Source: Clostridiales bacterium
Lineage (GTDB): Bacteria; Bacillota; Clostridia; Oscillospirales; Oscillospiraceae
DNA: 45,909 nt
Direction: 5' to 3'
Assembly: GCA_019418625.1 (NCBI GenBank)
Contig: DYBL01000029.1
Span: 1 to 45,909 of the forward strand
A program made the position numbers and the translations under genes. The stretch's first letter is position 1. Each line of letters begins with the position of its first letter. The notes below the pieces were generated by a model. The model was given only the letters and a program-made list of their open reading frames with translations, did no database searches and was not told the DNA's origin. Below, piece after piece: positions 31,523 to 40,183 of the stretch.

Positions 31523-32923
31523 ATGAGTGTGAAAAGCTGCGAAAAAGTTGAAAAGAGTCAGGTTGCCCTGACCATCGAGGTCAGCGCGGCAGAGTTCGAG
31601 GCCGCCATCGAAAAGGCATATCAGAAGATGCGCAAGAAGATCAATGTTCCGGGATTCCGCCCCGGTAAGGCCCCCCGCAAGATCATCGAGGGCATGTACG
31701 GCGCAGAGGTGTTTTTCGAAGAGGCCATCAATAACGCGTTCCCCGAGGCCTATGAATCTGCCGTGAAGGAGCAGGAGCTCCGCGTGGTTGGTTACCCCGA
31801 AGTGGAGATGGTGGGCGAGTGCACGAAGGACGGCTTTACCTTCAAGGCCACCGTGCCCGTCTATCCCGAGGTGACGTTGGGCCAGTACAAGGGCCTGTCC
31901 GCTCCCAAGGACGAGGTGAAGGTCACTGCCGCTGACGTGGACGAGCGTCTCAAGCAGCTCTCTGACCGCAACACCCGCCTGGTGAGCGTGGATCGCGAGG
32001 CCAAGGAGGGCGACACCGCCGTCATCGACTTCGAGGGCTTCCTGGACGGCAAGCCTTTCGAGGGCGGCAAGGGCGAGAACCACAGCCTGGAGCTGGGCTC
32101 TCACAGCTTCGTTCCCGGCTTTGAAGAGCAGGTCATCGGCATGAAGGCCGGCGATGAGAAGGACATCGACATCACCTTCCCCGAGGACTATCACGCCGAC
32201 CTGGCCGGCAAGGCCGTGGTCTTCAAGGTGAAGGTCCACGAGGTCAAGGAGAAGGAAGTTCCCGCTCTGGACGACGAGTTTGCCAAGGACGTCAGCGAGT
32301 TCGATACCCTGAAGGACCTGAAGGCTGACCTGAAGAAGAAGATCACCGAGGAGCGTCAGAAGGCTGCCGACCGCGCCTTTGAGGACGCCCTGATGGAGCA
32401 GGTGGGTGCAGGCATCACTGCTGACATCCCCGACGCCATGATCGAGAACCAGGCCCGTCAGTTCCTGGACAACTTCAAGATGCAGATCGCCCAGCAGGGC
32501 ATCCCCTATGACCAGTACATGAAGATGACCGGCATGGAGGAGTCCAAGCTCCTGGAGGACGCCAAGGAGCCCGCCACCCGTCAGGTGCGTCTGGATCTGG
32601 CCCTGGCTGCAATCATCGAGGCCGAGAAGATCGAGGTCACCGATGAGGACGTGGAGGCCGAGATGAAGAAGATGGCCGAGCAGTACAACATGGAGCTGGA
32701 GACCGTCAAGAAGTATCTCCAGGCCGACCAGGTGAAGGATCAGCTGCTGACCCAGAAGGCCATCGCCATTGTGGTGGACAGCGCCACCGCTGTCAAGCCC
32801 GAGAAGAAGACCACCAAGAAGAAGGCTGACGACGCTGCCGAGGGCGAGGAGAAGCCCGCCAAGAAGACCACCCGCAAGACCACCAAGAAGGCCGAGCAGG
32901 AAGGCGAGAAAGAAGCCGAATAA
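31523..32923 (+). CDS. tig: Trigger factor, with Lys/Glu-rich C-terminal extension
   Basis: 466 residues from ATG 31523, preceded by GGAGGAG at 31506-31512; the in-frame ATG 31499 lies upstream of that site. Order: ribosome-binding domain with GFRPGK at 44-49, FKBP-like PPIase domain (about 150-245, GDTAVIDFEGFLDGKPFEGG), and the helical chaperone domain. It binds nascent chains at the ribosome exit. The last 45 residues form a disordered tail of alternating Lys-rich and Glu-rich blocks (TTKKKADDAAEGEEKPAKK) not found in standard trigger factors of about 430 residues. It heads the tig-clpP-clpX-lon-ysxC cluster. A CACCGG/CCGGTG hairpin (31483-31501) precedes the ribosome site. Confidence 0.96.
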   Translation: MSVKSCEKVEKSQVALTIEVSAAEFEAAIEKAYQKMRKKINVPGFRPGKAPRKIIEGMYGAEVFFEEAINNAFPEAYESAVKEQELRVVGYPEVEMVGECTKDGFTFKATVPVYPEVTLGQYKGLSAPKDEVKVTAADVDERLKQLSDRNTRLVSVDREAKEGDTAVIDFEGFLDGKPFEGGKGENHSLELGSHSFVPGFEEQVIGMKAGDEKDIDITFPEDYHADLAGKAVVFKVKVHEVKEKEVPALDDEFAKDVSEFDTLKDLKADLKKKITEERQKAADRAFEDALMEQVGAGITADIPDAMIENQARQFLDNFKMQIAQQGIPYDQYMKMTGMEESKLLEDAKEPATRQVRLDLALAAIIEAEKIEVTDEDVEAEMKKMAEQYNMELETVKKYLQADQVKDQLLTQKAIAIVVDSATAVKPEKKTTKKKADDAAEGEEKPAKKTTRKTTKKAEQEGEKEAE

Positions 32924-32947
32924 TCCCGAATCTTTTTCAGGCAACAT

Positions 32948-32998
32948 TTTACAGATTCGACACATTCTCTCATGATACCGGTGGTATCATGAGAGAAT
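32948..32998 (+). promoter_or_regulatory. Candidate clpP promoter overlapped by a perfect inverted repeat
   Basis: ATTCTCTCATGATACC (32964-32979) and its exact complement (32983-32998) flank a 3-bp centre. A weak promoter TTTACA (32948-32953), 17-bp spacer, CATGAT (32971-32976) places the -10 inside the left arm. No T-tract follows, so an operator is more likely than a terminator. It does not match the CtsR heptad or HrcA CIRCE sequences I know. Confidence 0.6.
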
Positions 32999-33034
32999 GG
33001 TTTATAGGCCACAAAAGATCGGAGGTTTTCGAAA

Positions 33035-33619
33035 GTGAGTTTAGTTCCTTATGTAGTGGAGCAGACCAACCGGGGAGAGCGTTCCTATGATATTTTTTCC
33101 CGTCTGCTGAACGACCGCATCATTTTCCTGGGCGAGGAAGTCAATGCCACCACCGCAAGTCTCGTGGTGGCCCAGCTGCTGTATCTGGAGGCACAGGACC
33201 CGGATAAGGACATCCAGTTCTATATCAACAGCCCCGGCGGCTCCGTGACGGACGGCATGGCCATCTACGATACCATGCAGTACGTCAAGTGCGATGTGTC
33301 CACCATCTGCGTGGGCATGGCGGCCAGCATGGGCGCGTTCTTGCTCTCCGCCGGCGCCAAAGGCAAGCGTCTGGCTCTGCCCAACGCAGAGATCATGATC
33401 CATCAGCCCTCTGCCGGCACCCAGGGTCAGATCACGGACATGGCCATTCACCTCAAGCGCCTGGAGACCATCAAAAAGCGCATGAACCGCATCATGTCCG
33501 AAAACACCGGCAAGTCCATTGAGGAAGTCACCGCCGCCTGTGAGCGTGACAACTTCATGAGCGCCCAGGAGGCGCTGGACTTCGGCCTGATCGACAAAAT
33601 CATTACCAATCGCAAGTAA
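33035..33619 (+). CDS. clpP: ATP-dependent Clp protease proteolytic subunit ClpP
   Basis: 194 residues from GTG 33035, after GGAGG. The serine-protease triad is in place: Ser98 (GMAASMGA), His123 (MIHQPSAG) and Asp172 (ERDNFM), and the mature N-terminus SLVPYVVEQTNRGERSYDI is the conserved one. Fourteen subunits form the degradation chamber that docks with ClpX, encoded 30 bp downstream. Transcription probably starts at the promoter within the 32964-32998 inverted repeat as well as by read-through from tig. Confidence 0.98.
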   Translation: MSLVPYVVEQTNRGERSYDIFSRLLNDRIIFLGEEVNATTASLVVAQLLYLEAQDPDKDIQFYINSPGGSVTDGMAIYDTMQYVKCDVSTICVGMAASMGAFLLSAGAKGKRLALPNAEIMIHQPSAGTQGQITDMAIHLKRLETIKKRMNRIMSENTGKSIEEVTAACERDNFMSAQEALDFGLIDKIITNRK

Positions 33620-33649
33620 TCGTTAGAAACAATAGACCGAGGTAATACC

Positions 33650-34972
33650 ATGAATGACGACGGCAAGAAGACACTTCGGTGCTCCTTTTGCGGCAAGCAT
33701 GAAAATCAGGTGCAGCGGATGATCCAGGGCCCCGGCGTGCGGATCTGCGATGAGTGCGTCCATCTTTGCATGAGCATTCTGGACGACGGTTTCGAGGATG
33801 AGGCACCCGACGATCTGGAGGACCTGCCCGACAAACTCCCTACTCCCCGGGAGATCAAAGATGTGCTGGATCAGTATGTGATCGGGCAGGACGAGGCGAA
33901 GGTCGCCTTGTCCGTGGCAGTCTACAACCACTATAAGCGCATCTTTTTCGGAGGAGACGAGGATGTGGAGCTCCAGAAGAGCAACATCCTCATGCTGGGC
34001 CCCACCGGCTCCGGCAAGACGCTGTTTGCCCAGACCCTGGCCCGGATTTTGAAGGTGCCTTTCGCCATTGCGGACGCCACCACGCTGACCGAGGCCGGCT
34101 ATGTGGGCGACGACGTGGAGAACATCCTGCTGCGGCTTTTGCAGGCGGCGGACTTTGACGTGGAGCGTGCCGAGCGCGGTATCATCTACGTGGATGAGAT
34201 CGACAAGATCGCCCGCAAGAGCGAGAATACGTCCATCACCCGCGACGTGTCCGGCGAGGGCGTGCAGCAGGCGCTTTTGAAGATCGTGGAGGGAACCGTA
34301 GCCAACGTGCCTCCCCAGGGCGGCCGCAAGCACCCCCACCAGGAATTCATCCAGGTGAACACCAAGAACATCCTGTTCATCTGCGGCGGCGCATTCGACG
34401 GTCTGGAGAAGATCATTGAAAAGCGCCTGGACCAAAAGAGCATCGGTTTCGGTGCCAATGTCCAGGGCAAGAAGGACAAGGACATGAACCGCCTGCTGCG
34501 GGAGGTCCAGCCCCATGATATCCTGAAGTTCGGCATCATCCCTGAGCTGGTGGGCCGTCTGCCGGTGATCGCGCCTCTCAACGGCCTGACCCGTGAAGAT
34601 CTGGTGCGGATCCTGCAGGAGCCCAAAAACGCGCTGGTCAAGCAGTATAAAAAGCTGCTGGAATACGACGATGTGGATCTGGAATTCACACCGGATGCGC
34701 TGGAAGCCATCGCAGATAAGGCCATCGAACGCAACATCGGCGCCCGCGGCCTGCGCGCGGTGATGGAGGGCCTGCTGACCCAGGTCATGTATGACGTTCC
34801 CTCCGACCCCACCATTGTCAAGGTGGTTATTACGAAAGCGTGCGTGGAAGGGACCGAGAAGCCGGAGCTGACCTACGATCCGGAAAAGGTGAACTACGCC
34901 GTGAAAATGAATCCTGGAAAGGGAGAAAAGCCGTCTTCCGGCTCCAGCGGTACGCCTGCATCGGCGTCATGA
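33650..34972 (+). CDS. clpX: ATP-dependent unfoldase ClpX
   Basis: 440 residues. N-terminal zinc finger with Cys11, Cys14, Cys33 and Cys36; AAA+ domain with Walker A GPTGSGKT from 117, Walker B IIYVDEIDK, the sensor region, and the ClpP-docking loop KSIGFGAN (about 262-269). It recognises tagged substrates, unfolds them and feeds ClpP. GAGGT precedes ATG 33650. The C-terminal tail GSSGTPASAS is low in complexity. A terminator follows, separating it from lon. Confidence 0.98.
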   Translation: MNDDGKKTLRCSFCGKHENQVQRMIQGPGVRICDECVHLCMSILDDGFEDEAPDDLEDLPDKLPTPREIKDVLDQYVIGQDEAKVALSVAVYNHYKRIFFGGDEDVELQKSNILMLGPTGSGKTLFAQTLARILKVPFAIADATTLTEAGYVGDDVENILLRLLQAADFDVERAERGIIYVDEIDKIARKSENTSITRDVSGEGVQQALLKIVEGTVANVPPQGGRKHPHQEFIQVNTKNILFICGGAFDGLEKIIEKRLDQKSIGFGANVQGKKDKDMNRLLREVQPHDILKFGIIPELVGRLPVIAPLNGLTREDLVRILQEPKNALVKQYKKLLEYDDVDLEFTPDALEAIADKAIERNIGARGLRAVMEGLLTQVMYDVPSDPTIVKVVITKACVEGTEKPELTYDPEKVNYAVKMNPGKGEKPSSGSSGTPASAS

Positions 34973-34980
34973 TGAAAAAC

Positions 34981-35009
34981 GGGGGCCGCCGTCTGGCGCG
35001 CCCCCTTTT
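34981..35009 (+). terminator. Terminator between clpX and lon
   Basis: GGGGGCCGCC (34981-34990) pairs imperfectly with GGCGCGCCCCC (34995-35005) around GTCT, then TTTT. Stem is imperfect, so termination may be partial. Confidence 0.65.
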
Positions 35010-35043
35010 CCCTGTTTGACCCCCCTGATCAAGGAGAGACCCT

Positions 35044-37479
35044 ATGGAAGAAGAGTTGAAGACCATGAATATTCCCGTCCTGGCCCTGCGGGGCCTGACG
35101 GTGTTTCCCCATATGAGCCTGACCTTCGATGTGGAGCGCAGGATCTCCATTGCAGCCCTGGAACGGGCTATGGAGGCCGATCAGGACGTGTTCCTGGTGA
35201 CCCAGCGGGAGATCGGCGTGAATGCCCCGGCGGAGAAAGACCTCTATGCCGTGGGCACCATCTCCCATATCGTTCAGGTGCTGCGGCTGTCCAACACCTC
35301 CGTGCGCTGCGTGGTAGAGGGGCGGAGCCGCGCCCGGCTGCGCCGTCTGTGGCAGACGGAGCCGTTTTTGCAGGCCAATGTGGAGCTTTTGGCGGAGACG
35401 CCCGTCTCCGATGCGTTCCTGGCCAGTCCCAGGACGGAGGCGCTGCTGCGCCAGACATATAACCTGTTCACCGACTACGCTCAGCAGGCCGGCAGCCTGC
35501 CGGAGGAAGTAGTGACCACGGTCATGGACGGCCGGGATCCCGGCTATCTGGCCGATTACATCGCCCAGAACATCGCCCTGCGCTATACAGATAAGCAGGA
35601 GATCCTGGAAGAGCTCTCTCCCTTTATCCGCCTGAGGAAGATGAACGCATTCCTGGCCCGGGAAAATAACGTCCTGGGCTTCGAGCGGGAGATGGAGGGC
35701 AAGATCCGGGAGCAGCTGGTGCGCTCCCAGCGGGAGCAGATCCTCCGTACCCAGATCCGCGTACTGCAAAATGAGCTGGGCGAGGGCGACGAGATCGACG
35801 ATGAGCTGCAGAACTACCGGGACCGCATCGAGGCGCTGCACCTGGAGGAGGAGACAGAAAAGCACCTTTTAAAAGAGGTGACGAAGCTCTCCAAGCAGCC
35901 TTTCGGCAGCGCGGAGGGCGCTGTGATCCGCAACTATCTGGATGTGTGCCTGGAGATGCCCTGGAACGAGACTACCCGGGAGCGAGTCAGCGTGGATGCT
36001 GCCCGAAAGGTGCTGGAAAAGGACCACTTCGGCCTGGAAAAGGTCAAGGAGCGGATTTTGGAGACCATTGCCGTCCGGCAGATGAATCCCGAGGGCAAGG
36101 GGCAGATCCTCTGCCTGGTGGGCCCGCCGGGCGTGGGCAAGACCTCCATTGCCATCTCCGTTGCAAAGGCCCTCAACCGCAAGCTGGCCCGGCTCTCCCT
36201 GGGCGGCGTCCGGGATGAGGCGGATATCCGGGGACACCGGAAAACGTACATCGGCGCCATGCCCGGCCGCATCATCGAGGCCATCAGCCGCAGCGGTTCC
36301 ATGAATCCGCTGATGCTGCTGGATGAGATCGACAAGCTGGGCAGTGATTACCGGGGCGATCCGGCCGCGGCGCTGCTGGAGGTACTGGACAGCGAGCAGA
36401 ACGGCTCCTTCCGGGACCATTTCCTGGAGATCCCGGTGGATCTCTCCCAGGTCATGTTCATTACCACTGCCAACACCACCGACACCATCCCCCGGCCCCT
36501 GCTGGACCGGATGGAGGTCATCCAGCTGGGCAGCTACACCGACGAGGAAAAGGTACAGATCGCAAAGCGGCACCTGCTGCCAAAGCAAATGGCGGAGCAC
36601 GGCTTGAAGAAAGGCACTCTCCGGGTGGGGGATGATGTGCTGCGCGCCATCATCCGGGACTATACCCGGGAGTCCGGTGTCCGCCAACTGGAGCGTCGTC
36701 TGGCCGCCGTGTGCAGAAAGGCGGATATGCTCCTGTTGACAGGCAATGTAAAGCGTATTACCGTTACAGAGAAAGAACTTCCCAAGCTGCTGAATTGCCA
36801 GCCGTTCCCCCCGGCGCTCCATACGGAGCGGGAGGAGATCGGCGTGGTCAACGGCCTTGCGTGGACAGAGGCAGGCGGCGAGATCCTGGAAGTGGAAGTC
36901 AATGTCATGGAGGGCTCCGGAAAGCTGGAGCTGACCGGCAACCTGGGCGATGTGATGAAGGAATCCGCACAGGCCGCCCTCAGCTGCCTGCGCAGCCGGG
37001 CGGAAGCCCTGGGCATCGAGCAGGACTTCTACAAGACCAAGGACATCCATGTCCACTTCCCGGAGGGAGCAGTACCCAAGGACGGTCCCTCTGCCGGGAT
37101 TGCTATGGCCACTGCCATGCTCTCCGCACTGACAGGGAGAAAGATCCGGGCGGGCATCGCCATGACCGGAGAGGTGACGCTGCGCGGCCGCGTGCTGGCC
37201 ATCGGCGGACTGAAGGAAAAGACCATGGCGGCTCTGCGCAACAACATCGGCACCGTATTGATCCCTGCGGACAATGTCCGGGATCTGGAGGACATCGACC
37301 AGACTGTCCGCGCCGCGCTGCGCTTTGTGCCGGTGTCCACAGTGGACCAGGTCTTTGCCGCGGCGCTGTATCCTGCGGCAGACGCTCCCACGCGGCAGGA
37401 GGCGCCGCAGGAGGGTCCTTTAGCGGCGTTTGCGCCGGCCGGGGAGCCTGCTCCCGTAAAAACAAGGCTCAGCCTGTAA
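35044..37479 (+). CDS. lon: ATP-dependent protease LonA
   Basis: 811 residues, full length. N-terminal LON substrate-binding domain (VLALRGLTVFPHMSLTFDVER), coiled-coil-rich middle, AAA+ domain with Walker A GPPGVGKT from 360, and the C-terminal protease domain with catalytic Ser683 (KDGPSAGIA) and Lys726 (GLKEKTMAAL). Degrades misfolded and regulatory proteins in the cytosol. AAGGAGAG precedes ATG 35044. Located between clpX and ysxC, the usual Firmicute arrangement. Confidence 0.98.
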   Translation: MEEELKTMNIPVLALRGLTVFPHMSLTFDVERRISIAALERAMEADQDVFLVTQREIGVNAPAEKDLYAVGTISHIVQVLRLSNTSVRCVVEGRSRARLRRLWQTEPFLQANVELLAETPVSDAFLASPRTEALLRQTYNLFTDYAQQAGSLPEEVVTTVMDGRDPGYLADYIAQNIALRYTDKQEILEELSPFIRLRKMNAFLARENNVLGFEREMEGKIREQLVRSQREQILRTQIRVLQNELGEGDEIDDELQNYRDRIEALHLEEETEKHLLKEVTKLSKQPFGSAEGAVIRNYLDVCLEMPWNETTRERVSVDAARKVLEKDHFGLEKVKERILETIAVRQMNPEGKGQILCLVGPPGVGKTSIAISVAKALNRKLARLSLGGVRDEADIRGHRKTYIGAMPGRIIEAISRSGSMNPLMLLDEIDKLGSDYRGDPAAALLEVLDSEQNGSFRDHFLEIPVDLSQVMFITTANTTDTIPRPLLDRMEVIQLGSYTDEEKVQIAKRHLLPKQMAEHGLKKGTLRVGDDVLRAIIRDYTRESGVRQLERRLAAVCRKADMLLLTGNVKRITVTEKELPKLLNCQPFPPALHTEREEIGVVNGLAWTEAGGEILEVEVNVMEGSGKLELTGNLGDVMKESAQAALSCLRSRAEALGIEQDFYKTKDIHVHFPEGAVPKDGPSAGIAMATAMLSALTGRKIRAGIAMTGEVTLRGRVLAIGGLKEKTMAALRNNIGTVLIPADNVRDLEDIDQTVRAALRFVPVSTVDQVFAAALYPAADAPTRQEAPQEGPLAAFAPAGEPAPVKTRLSL

Positions 37480-37495
37480 AGGAGAAATACATTCC

Positions 37496-38089
37496 ATGTC
37501 TTTGAATTTCAATAAAGCTGAGTTTACCCGTTCCGCGGCGGCCCGCAGCGGCTTTTTGCGGGACGGACGTCCCCAGTTTGCCTTTGCCGGCCGGTCCAAC
37601 GTGGGCAAGTCCTCCGTTATCAACCGTCTGCTGGGGCGCAAGAATCTGGCCTATGTGGGTGCGTCTCCCGGAAAGACAACGCAGATCAACTATTTCCTGG
37701 TAGATCAGCAGGCTTACCTGGTAGACCTGCCTGGCTATGGCTATGCAAAGGTTTCCAAGGCGGAGAAGGACCGCTGGGGCCGTCTGATGGAGAGCTATTT
37801 TCAGGATGAGGGAGCGCTCATCACCACCGGCGTGCTCATCGTGGACATTCGCCACAAGCCCACGGCGGATGATGTGACCATGCACAACTGGTTCCGTCAG
37901 ACCGGCTGCCCGGAGATCATCGTGGCCAACAAGCTGGATAAGCTCAAGCGCAGTCAGGTGGAGCCGGCACTGGAGCTGATCCGCCAGACGCTGGAACTTG
38001 ATGAGGACGATCATCTGGTGCCGTTTTCTGCTGAAAAGGGCACCGGCAAGGAAGAGCTGATCGGCCTTTTGTGCCAGGCCTGCGAATAA
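37496..38089 (+). CDS. ysxC: Ribosome biogenesis GTPase YsxC/EngB
   Basis: 197 residues. GTPase motifs: G1 GRSNVGKSS, G3 DLPGYGYA (the family signature) and G4 NKLDKL; ends with VPFSAEKGTGKEEL (G5 region). In B. subtilis the protein is essential and helps late 50S assembly. Starts 16 bp after lon with AAAGGAG, so the two are cotranscribed, and is followed by a terminator shared with the convergent ade gene. Confidence 0.97.
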   Translation: MSLNFNKAEFTRSAAARSGFLRDGRPQFAFAGRSNVGKSSVINRLLGRKNLAYVGASPGKTTQINYFLVDQQAYLVDLPGYGYAKVSKAEKDRWGRLMESYFQDEGALITTGVLIVDIRHKPTADDVTMHNWFRQTGCPEIIVANKLDKLKRSQVEPALELIRQTLELDEDDHLVPFSAEKGTGKEELIGLLCQACE

Positions 38090-38092
38090 GAA

Positions 38093-38125
38093 AAAAGGAA
38101 CGGCAATTGCCGTTCCTTTTCTTTT
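38093..38125. terminator. Bidirectional terminator between ysxC and ade
   Basis: A perfect 28-bp palindrome, AAAAGGAACGGCAA (38093-38106) followed by its complement (38107-38120), with T-runs both ways. Confidence 0.9.
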
Positions 38126-38135
38126 TGCAGTTATA

Positions 38136-39860
38136 TCACACATAGGTCTGTTGAGACACATCGAACACGCCCCGGGTGGTGATGCGCAGAGTGGGGATCA
38201 CCGGCAGAGCCATGAAGCTCAGCGTCATGAAAGGATCGATGTCCCGGGAGACGCCCAGGGAGAACGCGCACTCCTTGGCGTTTTCCAGCTTCTCGTTGAC
38301 CACCACCAAGGGCTCCTCGCTCATGATGCCTGCGATGGAGAGGGGAACTTCCGCAAGCGGCGATCCCTTGTCCCAGACTACGATGCCGCCGCCCAGCGCC
38401 GCCACGCGGTTGGCCGCCTCGGCCATGTCCGCTTCGTTGGTGCCCACCACGATGATGTTGTGGGAGTCATGGGAGACGGAGGTGGCCACAGCGCCGGATT
38501 TCAGGCCGTAGCCCTGCAAAAAGCCGATGCCGATGTGGTAGGTGTTTTTGTGCCGTTCCACCACGGCGATCTTCAAAACGTCGTACTCCACGTCAATGCG
38601 GTCGGAATAGCCGGCATCCACGGTGGTGATCTCGCCGCCCACCATGCCGATGATGCCACGTGGGCGAACTTCTTCAAAATCAGCGGCAGTCAGCGTAGGA
38701 AGATGGAACGTGTGATGAGCCCGGTCTACCAGATACTGCTCGATGGACGGGGTGGGGAAGTCCCGGATCACGCCGTTTTCTACCATCAGCACGCCCTTTT
38801 TATAGACCTTTTCAATATTGAAATGCTGGAAATCGTCGATGATGACGAAGTCTGCCAGATAGCCCGGGGCAATGGCGCCCCGGTTATTGAGCAGGAAGTA
38901 CCGGGCGGCGTTGTGGCAGGCTACCTTGACCGCGGTGATGGGGTCGGCGCCCAGCGCGATGGCCCGCTTGACAAGATAGTCGATGTGGCCCTTTTCCAGC
39001 AGGTCGCTGGGATGCTTGTCGTCGCTGCAGAACATGCACCGCTCGGCGTACTTGTCGCACAGCAGGGGAGCCAGGGCGTCCAGATTGCGGGCGGCAGTAC
39101 CCTCGCGGATCATGATGAACTGGCCCCGCTGGAGCTTTGCGATGGCGTCATTCAGATCGTGGCACTCGTGATCGGAGTAGACGCCGGCGGCGATATAGGC
39201 ATTCAGGTCGTTCCCAACCAGATCCGGTGCGTGTCCGTCGATCTTTTTGTGGTGGGCCTGCGCGGCCACGATCTTCTCCACAGGCTGATCGTCTCCGGCG
39301 ATGATACCCACAAAATTCATCATCTCCGCCAGGCCTTGTACCCTGGGATGGTCATAGAAGGAGTCCAGACTGCGGTAGTCCAGGATGGCGCCGGACTCGT
39401 CCAGCGGCGTGGCCGGGACGCAGGAGGGCAGCATGAACCGCACATCCACCGGCAGGTCCTCCGTAGCCTGGAGCATGTACTCGATACCGTCCGTGCCCAT
39501 GACATTGGCGATCTCGTGGGGATCCGTCACCACCGTGGTGGTGCCGTGGGGCAGCACAGCCTTGACAAACTCCGTGGGGCTGACCAGCGCGCTTTCCAGG
39601 TGGATGTGGGCGTCCAGAAAACCGGGCAGAACGATCTTGCCGCCGCAGTCCACCTCTTCCGCGCCGTTGTATTCGCCCATACCGACGATCAGCCCCTCCG
39701 CCACCGCAATGTCTCCATGGCAGATCTCGTTGGAGAACACGTTGACGTAGGCCGCGTTTTTCAAAACCAGGTCCGCTGGCTCACGTCCCGCTGCGGCGTT
39801 GATGATGCGCCGCTTTTTCAAAAGCTTACGGTTGATCTTGCCGGCATAACTCTCTGTCAT
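38136..39860 (-). CDS. ade: Adenine deaminase
   Basis: 574 residues of the amidohydrolase superfamily. Metal-binding stretches are visible: PGFLDAHIHLESALV near residue 85, TTTVVTDPHEIANVMG, and the FCSDDKHPSDLL block, plus the C-terminal adenine-deaminase-specific SVSHDSHNIIVVG and MALPVIPTLRIT. It converts adenine to hypoxanthine and ammonia. The ATG at 39858-39860 follows AGGAGG. It is monocistronic with its own promoter. A xanthine dehydrogenase gene lies 3 kb away, so adenine could be channelled via hypoxanthine to xanthine and urate, or the base salvaged. Confidence 0.97.
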   Translation of the reverse strand: MTESYAGKINRKLLKKRRIINAAAGREPADLVLKNAAYVNVFSNEICHGDIAVAEGLIVGMGEYNGAEEVDCGGKIVLPGFLDAHIHLESALVSPTEFVKAVLPHGTTTVVTDPHEIANVMGTDGIEYMLQATEDLPVDVRFMLPSCVPATPLDESGAILDYRSLDSFYDHPRVQGLAEMMNFVGIIAGDDQPVEKIVAAQAHHKKIDGHAPDLVGNDLNAYIAAGVYSDHECHDLNDAIAKLQRGQFIMIREGTAARNLDALAPLLCDKYAERCMFCSDDKHPSDLLEKGHIDYLVKRAIALGADPITAVKVACHNAARYFLLNNRGAIAPGYLADFVIIDDFQHFNIEKVYKKGVLMVENGVIRDFPTPSIEQYLVDRAHHTFHLPTLTAADFEEVRPRGIIGMVGGEITTVDAGYSDRIDVEYDVLKIAVVERHKNTYHIGIGFLQGYGLKSGAVATSVSHDSHNIIVVGTNEADMAEAANRVAALGGGIVVWDKGSPLAEVPLSIAGIMSEEPLVVVNEKLENAKECAFSLGVSRDIDPFMTLSFMALPVIPTLRITTRGVFDVSQQTYV

Positions 39861-39936
39861 GGGACATACCTCCTGTTATAATTAAATTTTCTTATGTTTA
39901 GCATAATTAAAACAAATAGTACTATGGGTTGCACTG

Positions 39937-39965
39937 AGTATACGCCAATTGCGCACGTTTGTCCA
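39937..39965 (-). promoter_or_regulatory. Promoter of ade
   Basis: Minus strand: TGGACA (39960-39965), 17-bp spacer, TATACT (39937-39942), giving a leader of about 70 nt. The AT-rich leader has a repeated TTTAATTAT element but none of the purine-riboswitch core sequences. Confidence 0.6.
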
Positions 39966-40027
39966 CAGAAAAAGAAAAGTTTACATTTGAGCAGGCTGAA
40001 ATTCAGGGGGAGGACGGAACACATAGC

Positions 40028-40058
40028 AAGGCGGCCGGATGCATCATCCCGCCTTTTA
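40028..40058 (+). terminator. Orphan terminator-like hairpin in the ade-ktrB gap
   Basis: AAGGCGG (40028-40034) pairs with CCGCCTT (40049-40055), with an inner GGATG/CATCC stem, followed by TTTT on plus. No plus-strand gene precedes it. The rest of the 323-bp gap (39861-40183) holds the two divergent promoters and nothing else I recognise. Confidence 0.45.
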
Positions 40059-40123
40059 CAAAAAATTAGCGGAATCTGTACAGAGAGGCTCTGCAAAATG
40101 GGCGCAGCAGGGAGGGGGCTGTA

Positions 40124-40152
40124 TTGAAATCGCCCGATGGATGAGGTATAAT
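40124..40152 (+). promoter_or_regulatory. Promoter of ktrB-ktrA
   Basis: TTGAAA (40124-40129), 17-bp spacer, consensus TATAAT (40147-40152), 31 bp before ATG 40184. The leader is too short for a ydaO-type c-di-AMP riboswitch. Confidence 0.75.
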
Positions 40153-40183
40153 ACAGGTAATTTGTCTTTACTGGAGGGACTCC

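Noticed and set aside
38151..39881. Plus-strand open frame covering the whole ade gene
   Set aside because: Mirror frame of the certain minus-strand adenine deaminase; no protein-like features.
39860..39936. Purine riboswitch in the ade leader
   Set aside because: None of the conserved purine-aptamer core sequences is present and the leader is too short and AT-rich.
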